Source: Rallus limicola (Eukaryota; Chordata; Aves; Gruiformes; Rallidae). From it: a stretch of 64,000 nucleotides of DNA. Both the position numbers and the translations under genes were made by a program. Positions 37,801 through 49,800 of this stretch are shown here, piece by piece. Positions within the stretch are counted from its first letter, which is position 1. Each line of letters opens with the position of its first letter. The DNA lies in assembly GCA_022605955.1 (NCBI GenBank), contig JAKCOZ010000018.1:9742001-9806000 (forward strand). Reading direction: 5' to 3'. The notes under the pieces were generated by a model, which was not told where the DNA came from, did no database searches, and saw only the letters and a program-made list of their open reading frames with translations.

Positions 37801-39935
37801 AGCTCGGAGCCATCCCCTGCCCCAGGGACCGTCAACGCTGGAAAACTGCAGCCGGGCTTAGCTCCCTCTGGGGAACCCTCCGGTGCACCCTGGCCTCCCG
37901 CTGTCCTGGGGCCTGGCGTCCTGTGCTGCCCCCTCCTCTGCACCCTGGGGACCTCACATGCTGCATGCTCCTCTGCACCCCAGGCCCTTCTGGGTCCTGC
38001 AGCCCCTTCACCCTGGGTACACAACCTGCTGGGAGCCCCCTGCCTTCAGCTCCCCTTTGTCCCGAGACCCTGTGCTTTCACACTGACCCGCACAGGGCTC
38101 TAGGGGGGAGACCCAGGAGGGGCCACATGCTCCTGACAGGGCAGGCAGCATCACCAACCCCTGGCACTGCCTGTATCTGAGACCAGGACTTGGGGTGTCT
38201 ATGCCAGAGCAGCAGTGGGAACTGTATAGACTGTGTAACCCCTCCCAAGCTTAGCAGGACACAGGACAGGGTGCTGCCGGCCTCGCCTGTGCTGCCTGCT
38301 CCCCCCATGCCTGCACACCCTCCTTGCACCAGCATTTGCAGGCCAGGCCGGAGCCGCCCTAAGAATTTGTGAGCAGCTGTAGAGCAGCTGCCGGGGCCAG
38401 CGCGGGGGCCGGAGCTGCAGCAGGCACCCCACAAGCATCCCAGCTGGCTTTGGGGGTGGATGCAGTGGGACCCAGCTTGGGGACATGGTGGGAGCCCTGA
38501 GCCCACCCCCGCCAGGCTTTGTTCTCTGAGCAGCGCGGCCACAGCCCCTCCCCAGGCTCCACCTCCGCAGCCCACCCGGGACCCTCCTTCCGCTGCCTGC
38601 GCACCAGCTCCTCACATGGTGCTCGGAGCTGGTGGGCAAGAGCTGCTCTCAGCAAAGCGTGGAGGCACCTTTGGTGGCAGAGGCATCATCAGTAGGGACC
38701 AGAGGCAACAGGTCACCAACCAGAAGGAGCTGAGCCCCAGTGGGTGCAGGCCTTGCTGCAGCACAAGGAAGATCCCTCACAGAGAGGGCAGCTGGCTGCA
38801 GCTCTGCCCTGGCCCCGCTCCAAAGCTGGGTACCCCGAGGCTGAGCTGGCACAACCCGTTTCCAGACCATGCTACCCCAGCAGGCTCCATCCGGCACGGC
38901 TGCCCCTCCCTGCCCTCCCCTCCTGGTTTGATGGCCTAGCTGAGCCAGGGCTGGCTCTGTGGCTGCTGAGTAGGGCCACAGCAACCTCACCTTCCCCTGT
39001 GCTTCCCCTGACCTTGGCTGCGCAGCTGGGAGTCACGCTCGGGCACTTCCCACATCCCTGCTTGCGCTGGCCCTGCCAGGCACACACCGGCTGTTTCCGT
39101 CCCTTTTTGCAGCCGTGTCCTGCTGCTCCTTGGCGTGACAGTCCCATGGCCCGCACGTGCCCCAGCCCAAGCACCCGGACGCAGCCGGGCCTCCATCGCT
39201 CATACCTTCCCCTCCCCACCTTTGATGGGGTTTTGCACTTCTGCAGCTGGCCCTGGGGAGATGTGGCACCGCAGCTGCAGGCCAGCTCCGGGTGATGCCG
39301 GGAAGCAGTTGGCTTCCCGCAGCCAGCTCCTGCCCCCAGCAGAACCTTCCAGCAGATTACAATTGCTCATCGTGGCGGGAGCTGCAATTATTAATGACCG
39401 TTCCATCTGCCAGAGCAAGAGGAGCGGCTCTTCCCCACACCCCCTGCCCCCGAGCCCATTCCAGCTGGAGGTGCCGGCGCAGCCTCTCACCCGTCCTTTG
39501 GGACAGCAGCTGCATCGCATGAGCAAACGCTTGGCTGCTCTACACCAGAGCACACCCAGAGCTGGTGCACGCGGCCCACGCGTGCCCCATGACTCCTTGT
39601 CCCCTGCACAAGACTCAGGGCCAGAACACAGCAGGGACCAGGGCCAGGGTCAGGTAAATGGGGACATTCCTGGAAAGTTGGGCAGCAACCCCATTTCACC
39701 TTGTTGCAGCTTTGCCCCCATGGAATAATTGCCACCACTCTTAGCAGCCCCACCTGCTATGGAGAGGTGACATGAGGGGTCCAGCCCAGGCTGACACAGG
39801 CGGAGGACAACTCCAAGGCAGAGATTTCCCCCGGAAAGCCAGAGCGAGCTGAGTCAGACCCCAAGAGAGAGGCTGAGCATGACCTTCCCCACTGGCCGCA
39901 CCTCAGCCACTGAAACCACAGGCCCCAGGACAGCC
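37801..39935. other. Intergenic region between DBN1 and PDLIM7, no gene recognised
   Basis: About 2.1 kb from the DBN1 promoter to the PDLIM7 3' end. No conserved coding exon was found on either strand. The open frames here lack splice context. The sequence from 39350-39400 (caattgctcatcgtg...ctgcaattattaatgaccg) is more A/T-rich than its surroundings and could be a regulatory island, but nothing specific can be named. Confidence 0.55.
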
Positions 39936-39953
39936 AGCACTTGCAGAGAAGTG

Positions 39954-39959
39954 TTTATT
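39954..39959 (-). terminator. PDLIM7: PDLIM7 poly(A) signal AATAAA
   Basis: A canonical signal on the minus strand, about 845 bases after the PDLIM7 stop codon. The 3' UTR between has no coding potential. Cleavage is expected near 39935. Confidence 0.8.
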
Positions 39960-40804
39960 AAAAGCACCGTGGCTACATCAGAGGCAGCCTGATCACAGAG
40001 TGTGGGTTTGGGAGAGGCATTTACAGGCCTGGGGCAGGGGTAGCAGGCACTCTTTGGTAGGAAGCCCTTCCCAAGCCATGTGGGAGCCTGCCGGTCAGCC
40101 AGCCATTGGCACATGCTGCCAGCCTGCAGCCGGGGGGGTTGGGGTGGGAGGCTTGGCATACTGCCCTGCTTCCCAGCACTACCGGGCCCTGGGAGAGCTG
40201 CAGGGCAGCTGGGTGAGGGGGAACACTGTGCAATTGGGACTATGGTGCTGGGGTAGGAAACCACAGCAGCAGTTTGCAGGGCAGCCAGGGAACGGTGTGG
40301 GCAGGGCCTGAACTGGGAAGCAGGGCTGGGTCTCCAGCCCCGTGTACTAAGCACATGGCAGGGAAGGTGGGGGGAGCTTGGCAGGGTCCTGAGCTCCTCA
40401 GCTGCTCAGGGCTATACTGGGAGCAGCCCCTGCCCCAGCACTAAGCTGCCAGGCAGCCAGGGCCCAGGCAAGTGAACAGCCCTGCTGTGCCAGACCCTCC
40501 CCAACTCTGACCTCCACAGGGCCATGGCTGTCACACAGCAAGGCTGGGAGGCAGGAGACCCATGCAGTGTCCCTTTATGGGGCTCCTAGGGCCATCTGGG
40601 GCACAGAAGCAGCCACACAGCTCTAAGGGGCTCAGGGCTCAGTGCTGTCTCTGGCTGGAGCCGAGTCAGGAGCTGCCAGCAGAGGCAGGAGCAAGGGGCA
40701 GGGGTGAGGGCCCAGCCTGGCTTCCTGGGGGCAGTATGGGGGAAGATAAAAAGAGGAGCATGCAGGGCGAGGGACACATGTGGGCACAGCTGAACTCCCA
40801 CCCC

Positions 40805-43800
40805 TCACACATGGGAGAAAGCGTGGCTCTTGCAGAGCGGTTTGTCCTTCTTGGAGTAGAACGTCTTCCCTTCCAGGTTGGTCTGGCAGATCTGGAGAGC
40901 AGAGTAGAGGCAGTGAGGTCAGGGGGGCTGAACCAGCCCCCAAGACCACCTGCCCCCAATCCAGGGCTCTGCGCCAGCATCACACAGACACCGGCAACGG
41001 CAGGCTCCGAGCAAGGGCCTGAGCCACCAAGCAGGGAAAACCTTGTAGCAGCAGGAACCCCACACTGCTGGTGTACCCCACACAGGGCATGACTGCCAGG
41101 GAGAGCCACGGCCTCAGCAGCTGTCAGGGAGGGAGGCACAGTGCTCACCGCACAGACGAAGCAAGTGTCGTGCCAGCTGAACCCCAGCGCCTCCAGAAAC
41201 CGGTCTCCAGCATCGATCTTGAAGTCACAGCCACGGCACTTGGTGCCAAACATCTTCTCATAGTCTGTGAAGAGAGGCAGAGCCCAGGTCAGGGATCCCA
41301 CACACCGCAGCCCCTTGTCCCACAGGAGCAGCCTGGGACAATACTGGAGACATGTGGGTGAGATGCCTGTGCCAGCCACCACTGGGCCACAGGCAGGAGG
41401 CAAACCTCATCTCCCAGGATGCAGCACTTGCCTTTGATGCACATCCTCCCTCATCACTATGGCAACATGGGAGTGATGGCACCACCCAGCAACGGGGGAG
41501 GACCAGGATGGAGGACTCAGGGCTACAGGAAGGGTTCCCTGCCCTCCTCCCAGCCTAGAGAGCGCCCCATCGCACAGGGCACTTTGCCCCCCACTCCCAT
41601 GGGCAGATGCTGAGCCCCAACAGTGTCTGGTGCCCCAGGGCTATGCAGGGTGGCATGTGGTGTCCCCAAGTCCTACCTCTCTCGCAGTAGGGCTGTCCCT
41701 CTTCCATGTAGAAGGCACGGTTGCGAATGGGAGTTTTGCAGGCAGCACAGGTGAAGCACTGCACGTGCCAGGTCATCTTCAGCGCGTGCATGACCTCCTG
41801 GAGGGGTACCAGTGTCAGTGTCAGGCAGCACCACCCTGAGCTGTGGGGAACCCTCACCCAGGGAAGGGACAGAGCTGGGGACTTGTAGGCAAGCAGACAG
41901 GAGGTGTGGGGCAGGCTGTGGGACACTCACCCCGGTGATCTTCTTCTTGCATTTGGTACAGCTAGGCGCATAGCGCGTGTCATAGCACTTGGGGCAAAAG
42001 ATGGAGCCTTTCTCCTCAAAGAAGCCCCCCTCATCCAGCACCTTCCTGCACTGGCAGCAGGTGAACTCCTCAGGGTGGTAATAATGTCCCAGCGCCACCA
42101 AGTATCTTCCTCTGCAGCAGAACAGAGCCACGTCAGCCACACCGGGGCCCAGGACACCAGTGTAGTGGTGATGGTGGTCAGGACTCACCTGATGACCTTG
42201 TTGCACTTGTAGCAGAGGGGTGTGCGGCCGGGCCCTTCGGGGGCCTGCTGGGCTGCCTGCACGATGGAGCTGCGGTTCTGCATGGGGGTCGGTGTGGCTG
42301 GCTGGCTGTGCTTGCTCACCACCATGCTCGTCTTGTCTGGAGCGTAGCGCTCAGCGAATGAGGGGTCCACAGCCCACGGAGGGCGGCTGGCAGGGCTGGG
42401 GGTGGCAGCAGGAGTCCTGGGGGCTGCATGCACACACAAGTCTCCAGGACAGTTCTCACAATCCCCCAGCACCCCTACCCCTGCCCCTCTTTCCCTGGAG
42501 CCCAGGAGAAACGTTTTACTCACCCAGTCCTGACTCGGTCTTCATTGCTGCTCCAGGGGATGGGTCCATCACGGAGACCTGGCTACAGAACAAGCAGTTA
42601 ATCCAGCCTGCCTTGCTCGTGCTGGCTACTCAGCGGGCCTGTGTGTACAGGCAGGGCCCCCCCACCCCAACAAGCAGGCAGGAGCCGGCCAAGCCCCCGT
42701 GCCCAGTTGGTAGCTGATTTGGTGATGGGGTACTGAGCTAAGCATCTTCAGCCCTGCAAAAACACAGCACCCCCAGGGTCTCTGGCACCCATCATGGTGG
42801 TCCAGGGAGCAGTGGGAGGGAATGCAGGCCTGCTTTGGTCCCACACCCAGCCCTGGCTTGCTCCAGACTGACCAAGGACTGCCTGCTTACACACAATGGC
42901 CACCCCCAGCCTCATTAGGGTGCTGAACAGCTTGGACCTGACCCAGCACGTGGACCCCCAAGGTCCATCTCCAGCAGAGCTGGGGACAGGCAGGGCTCTG
43001 CCATGCCCTGTGCCTGCAGTGTCAGCAGGGTTTGTGCCTGACAGCAGGCTGCCAACACTGGGTCTGGGAGCAGGCAGGACAAGCCTGGGCCAGAGAGGCA
43101 CCAGAGAGAGGAGACAGCCAGCAGTACTGTGCCTTTCCAGGGCAAAGCCAAGGAGGCAGCTGTAAGACCAGGAGTGTTGCTTTGTAGCAGAGCAAATTGG
43201 GCAGAGCTGGGACCCAACAGTCGTGATGTCAGGGCAGGAGGTATTGCAGAGCCAAAGGCAGTAACAAAATGGGTGCTGTATACCACCCCTGTCTCGATGC
43301 ATGGGGCAAGGAATGCCACCTGCCCCCAAGCCTAGCTCCTTTCCCTGCACCCACACAGGGAAAAGCCCAGCTCTGCCAGGCTGCCCCAGAGCCACACAGA
43401 CAGGATGTTGTGCCCCAGGGCCAGACGCTGCCTGACAGCACAACACCCATAGCAAGGATTTGCTGGTGCCACCAGCCATACCAAACCCACTGTGTCCAGG
43501 ACACCGTGGCACAGCTTAGCATCCCCAGCTTGGTGCCAGCAATGCCCACTGGGCCCCTGTCCAAGACATGCAGCCTCATGGTCCTGCTGCCACCCAGGCA
43601 CACGCTCCCCTTACCTGGGTCTTTTAACAAACACATCATCATGATCCTCCACTGAGTGCAGCAGGAGAGAAAGGAGGAGACAGAGTCAGTCTGCAGCAAC
43701 CAAGGCCCCAGGAAGCAGGACGGCAAAGGCAGGAAAAGCCACCTCTCCTCCCACCACCCCGTGTCCCCAATGCCCAGCCCTGCCCAGCCACGGGGCAGAA

Positions 43801-46800
43801 CACAGCCCCAGTCCAGAGGCACCACAAGCCCACACACGGCCTAACGTAGGTCCCACTGGCTCAACTGTCCCAGAGGAGCCACACAGGACCAAAACCAAAG
43901 ATCCTGCTACCACATCACCCCACAGCCTCTGCCAGACAATGGCTGTCCTGGCAAAGCCGGGCCCTGTGGAACTCACTGCCGTCAGTGCCCGTCAGCCGGG
44001 CCAGTTTGCGGAAGGAGCGGGACTGGGAGGTCCCGGTGCGGGGCTGCCAGTCCTCAGCGTCCTCTATCAGCCGCAACTTCCCGGGGTCACACGTGGGGGA
44101 GCTGGGGGGCTCCACCAGCTGAGGTGGCTCCAGCAGCTGTGGAGCCTGCCTGTGAGTGACAGAGGGCAGGCATTCAGCTGGCACCAAGCACCGACCCTGC
44201 TTTGGCACAGGGCAGTGCTCCCAAAATGCCCTCACACACACCGACCTCCCCTGCCAGACCCCAGCACTCACCACTGCTCCCCTGTGCCCCAGCTGGGCCG
44301 ACGGGCATCCCTGTGGCATTGGAAAACACGATGGCACAACAGTCAGCGGTTGACCATGGATCAACCATCCCTCTGGTACCTCTCCCAGCCCCATGAACCA
44401 CAAGAAGACGCCAACAACATTCACTCCCGAACAGCCTTGCAGCCACCCCACAGCCCCATGGGACATCGTGTCTCAGGTCCAGGGGCTTCCCAGCACCTCC
44501 TGATACCCCCAGCAAGGTGTTACCAGTGCCACCAGCTGCCCCTTCCCACTGTGTCCACAACACCTCAGTGCAGTATGGCCTCCCCAGCCCCGTGCCTGCC
44601 ATGCCCAGAAGGTCCTGCCCAGGACAGCTGGCATAGGGACATTCCCTTGTTAGGGACACCCTGTTTTGGGACAGCCTGCCTGTCAGGCAGGTGCCCGGGC
44701 AGGACCCTCCCAAGGTGACTAGGAGCTGTGACTGAGCACTGGCAGTGCCTTTAGCAGGGTGAGCACAGGGCAGGCTCTGCAGCTCTACCAACAACTCAGC
44801 TCTGGGGAGAGGGACAGAGAGGGAACAGATAATGGAGGAGCCAGGGAGAAGAAACAGCAAAAGGGCAGACAGCTTCCTGAGCACCAATGCAAGCACCATG
44901 GGCAAACCAGCTCATAGCCTCAACCATCTCTACACAGAATCCCAGCAGCCTCACACCAGCACCTTGGGACATCACGCCCCAAGTCCAAGTGTTGCCCAGC
45001 ACCTCCCAACACTCCAAAGCCAGGTTTTGCCAGTGCCATCAGCCTCCTCCTATACCCACATGCCAGTGAGACCAGGATGTAGGACATCCCCAACCAAGAG
45101 CTAGCAGTGCTCAGAGGCCTGTCTGGGACACGCAGCCTGGTACAGTGTTCCTGCTACCGCCCAGGCACATGCTCCCCTTACCTGGGCTTTTTAACAAGCT
45201 CATCCTTATGATCCTCCACTGAGCGCAGCAGGAGAGAAAGGGACATAGTCATTCTGCAGCAACCAAGGCCCCAGGAAGCAGGAAGGCAAAGGCAGGAAAA
45301 GCCACCTTTCCTCCCACCACCCTCCAGCCCCAATGCCCAGCCCTGCCCAGCCACAGGGCAGAGCACAGCCCCGGCCCAGAGGCACCAAGAGTCCACTCAC
45401 GGCCCTGGGCAGCTCCTGACAGCTCAGAGTCTGTAGAGTTCCATTAGAGTCAAAACCCAGCACCCACTGTCACCCCACCCCACAGCCTCTCCTGGAACCT
45501 GGCTACCACAGCAGACACCAGCACCCCCAGCCAGCCCCCAGCCCTCTGGAACTCACTGCCGTCAGTGCCCGTCAGCCGGGCCAGTTTGCGGAAGGAGCGG
45601 GACTGGGAGGTCCCGGTGCGGGGCTGCCAGTCCTCAGCGTCCTCTATCAGCCGCAACTTCCCGGGGTCACACGTGGGGGAGCTGGGGGGCTCCACCAGCT
45701 GAGGTGGCTCCAGCAGCTGTGGAGCCTGCCTGTGAGTGACAGAGGGCAGGCGCTCCGCTGGCACCAAGCACCGACCCTGCTTTGGCACAGGGCAGTGCTC
45801 CCAAAATGCCCTCACACACACTGACCGCCCTGCCAGACCCCAGCACTCACCACTGCTCCCCTGTGCCCCAGCTGGGCCGACGGGCATCCCTGTGGCATTG
45901 GAAAACACGATGGCACAACAGTCAGCGGTTGACCATGGATCAACCATCCCTCTGGTACCTCTCCCAGCCCCATGAACCACAAGAAGACGCCAACAACATT
46001 CACTCCCGAACAGCCTTGCAGCCACCCCACAGCCCCATGGGACATCGTGTCTCAGGTCCAGGGGCTTCCCAGCACCTCCTGATACCCCCAGCAAGGTGTT
46101 ACCAGTGCCACCAGCTGCCCCTTCCCACTGTGTCCACAACACCTCAGTGCAGTATGGCCTCCCCAGCCCCGTGCCTGCCATGCCCAGAAGGTCCTGCCCA
46201 GGACAGCTGGCATAGGGACATTCCCTTGTTAGGGACACCCTGTTTTGGGACAGCCTGCCTGTCAGGCAGGTGCCCGGGCAGGACCCTCCCAAGGTGACTA
46301 GGAGCTGTGACTGAGCACTGGCAGTGCCTTTAGCAGGGTGAGCACAGGGCAGGCTCTGCAGCTCTACCAACAACTCAGCTCTGGGGAGAGGGACAGAGAG
46401 GGAACAGATAATGGAGGAGCCAGGGAGAAGAAACAGCAAAAGGGCAGACAGCTTCCTGAGCACCAATGCAAGCACCATGGGCAAACCAGCTCATAGCCTC
46501 AACCATCTCTACACAGAATCCCAGCAGCCTCACACCAGCACCTTGGGACATCACGCCCCAAGTCCAAGTGTTGCCCAGCACCTCCCAACACTCCAAAGCC
46601 AGGTTTTGCCAGTGCCATCAGCCTCCTCCTATACCCACATGCCAGTGAGACCAGGATGCAGGACATCCCCAACCAAGAGCTAGCAGTGCTCAGAGGCCTG
46701 TCTGGGACACGCAGCCTGGTACAGTGTTCCTGCTGCTGCCCAGGCACATGCTCCCCTTACCTGGGCTTTTTAACAAGCTCATCCTTATGATCCTCCACTG

Positions 46801-49800
46801 AGCGCAGCAGGAGAGAAGGGAGGAGATGGAGTCAGTCCGCAGCAACCAAGGCCCCAGGAAGCAGGAAGGCAAAGGCAGGAAAAGCCACCTCTCCTCCCAC
46901 CACCCTCCAGCCCCAATGCCCAGCCCTGCCCAGCCACAGGGCAGAGCACAGCCCCAGCCCAGCAGCACCATACAGCCCCAGGCAGCTCCTGACAGCTCAG
47001 AGTCTCTGGAGAATTCCATTAGAGTCAAAACCCAGCACCCACTGTCACCCCACCCCACAGCCTCTCCTGGAACCTGGCTACCACAGCAGACACCAGCACC
47101 CCCAGCCAGCCCCCAGCCCTGTGGAACTCACTGCCGTCAGTGCCCGTCAGCCGGGCCAGTTTGCGGAAGGAGCGGGACTGGGAGGTCCCGGTGCGGGGCT
47201 GCCAGTCCTCAGCGTCCTCTATCAGCCGCAACTTCCCGGGGTCACACGTGGGGGAGCTGGGGGGCTCCACCAGCTGAGGTGGCTCCAGCAGCTGTGGAGC
47301 CTGCCTGTGAGTGACAGAGGGCAGGCGCTCCGCTGGCACCAAGCACCGACCCTGCTTTGGCACAGGGCAGTGCTCCCGAAGTGCCCTCACACACACCGAC
47401 CTCCCCTGCCAGACCCCAGCACTCACCACTGCTCCCCTGTGCCCCAGCTGGGCCGACGGGCATCCCTGTGGCATTGGAAAAGACGATGGCACAACAGTCA
47501 GTGGTTGACCATGGATCAACCATCCCTCTGGTACCTCTCCCCAGCCCCATGAACCACAAGAAGACGCCAACAACATTCACTCCCAAACAGCCTTGCAGCC
47601 ACCCCACAGCCCCACGGGACATCGTGTCTCAGGTTCAGGGGCTTCCCAGCACCCCCTGACCTCCCCAGCAAGGTGTTGCCAGTGCCACCAGCTGCCCCTT
47701 CCCACTGTGCTCACACCACCTTAGTCCAGCATGGCCTCCCCAGCCCCATGCCAGCCGTGCCCAGTGGGTCCTTCCCACAACACTCAGCACAAAAACATTC
47801 CCCTACCAAGGACACCCTGTTTCAGGACAGCCTGCCTGGAAGGTGGGTGCCCAGACAAGACAGTTCTGAGGTGACTAGGAACAGTGACTGAGTGCTAGCA
47901 GTGCCCCTCATGGGCCAAGCACAGGGCAGGCTCTGCAGCTTTGTCAACAGATCTGCTCTGGGGAAAGCACAGAAGAGGAGAGAAGAGAAACGACAGTACA
48001 AAAAGCTTCCCCGGAACCACCAGAAGGAATCAGTGTGAGTGTGAACCGGTTTTGTGGGCTAAGCCCTGGGTGGGCACCCTCATGGCTCATGATGCCACCC
48101 AGGTACACACTCCCCTTACCTGGGCTTAACAAGCTCATCCTTACGATCCTCCACTGAGCACAGCAGGAGAGAAAAGAGGAGACAGAGTCAGTCTGCAGCA
48201 ACTAAGGCCCCCGGAAGCAGGAAGAGGAGGAAAACCAACCTCTGCTCCCACCAAACTCTCACCCCCACACCCCAGTCATGTACCCCCACCAGGCAGTGGG
48301 GCAGAGCACAGCTCCAGCCCAGAAGCACATGCCCTACACAGCTCCACTCCACACACAGCCCTGGAAGCTCCTGACAGCTCAGCCTGACCAGACTTGCCAT
48401 ATGGGGCCAAAACCAAGCCTCTCATGCCCCATAAACCCCAGGCCTTTCCTGGGTTCTGGCTACCATGGCAAAGCTGGGCACACCCCCAGCCAGCCAGCAC
48501 CCAGCCCTGCGGGAACTCACTGCCGTCTGTGCCCGTCAGCCGGGCCAGTTTGCGGAAGGAGCTGGACTGGGAGGTCCCGGTGCGGGGCTGCCAGTCCTCA
48601 GCGTCCTGTATCAGCTGCAACTTCCTGGGGTCCCACGTGGGGGAGCTGGGGGGCTCCAGCAGCTGTGGGGGCTGCAGCCGCTGTGGAGCCTGCCTGTGAG
48701 TGACAGAGGGCAGATGCTCAGCTGGCACCCAACCAAGCCCCTGCCCAGCACTGCAGCACAGGGCAGCGCTCCAAAAGCACACTCACACATGCCACCCCCC
48801 TTGCCAGTCCCTGGTACTCACCGCTGCTCCCCCATGCCCCAGTCAGACCCACGGGCATCCCTGTGGCATCAGAAAAAACGGCGGCACAAGTCAGCATTTG
48901 ACCCACAGCTCAGTGCATCCCCCCATAGGCACCCCCAGCCCCATGGAGGCACGAACCACACGAAGACACCAACAACATTGACTCCTGAGCCGCCTTGCAG
49001 CCACCCTGCTGTCCCACAGGACATTGTGTCTCAGGTCCAAGAGCTGCCCAGCACCTCCTGACACCCCCAGCAAGGTGCTGCTAGTGCCACCAGCTGCCCC
49101 TTCCCACTGCATCCAGTACACCTCAGTGCAGACTGGTCTCCCCAGCCCCATGCCAGCTGTGCCAAGCGGGTCCTGCCCAGCCTCTGCAGAGAATGAGCAT
49201 ATCCCCCCATTAAAGATGTCCCTGCTGGGGACAGCCTGGCAGGCGGGTGCCTGGTCAGGACCCTCCCACAGTGATGGTCAGAGCAGTGACTGAGTGTTGG
49301 CAGCACCCATCACAGGCTGAGCACAGGCCACGCTTTGAAGCTCTGCCAACTAAGGTCTGGCAAGAATACTACGGAGAAGGAATGGGAGGACAGAGAAGGA
49401 GAGAAGAAACAGCAACAGGGCAAAGAGTTTCCACAGAGTTACAGCAAAAACCAAGAGGGAACCAGCCAGGTGGGCTGAGCCAGGGCTCAGTGAGCACCCT
49501 CATGGTCCTGCTGCTGCTCAGGCACACACTCCCCTTACCTGGGCTTTTTAACAAGCTCATCCTTATGATCCTCAACTGAGTGCAGTAGGAGAAAAAAGAG
49601 GAGATGGAGTCAGTCTGCAGCAACCAAGGCCCCAGGAAGCAGGATGGCAAAAGGCAGGAAAACCCACCTCTCCTCCCACCACCCTCCAGCCCCAATGCCC
49701 AGCCCTGCAATGGGCAGCCCTGCCCAGCCACAAGGCAGAGCACAGCCCCGGCCCAGAGGCACCAAGAGTCCACACACGGCTCTAGGCAGCTCCTGACAGC

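Noticed and set aside
45450..46484. A 344-codon minus-strand open frame spanning a PDLIM7 array unit
   Set aside because: It is mostly intron read through to the A5 exon. The near-copy in the next unit shows the same because the DNA is duplicated, not because it encodes a second protein.
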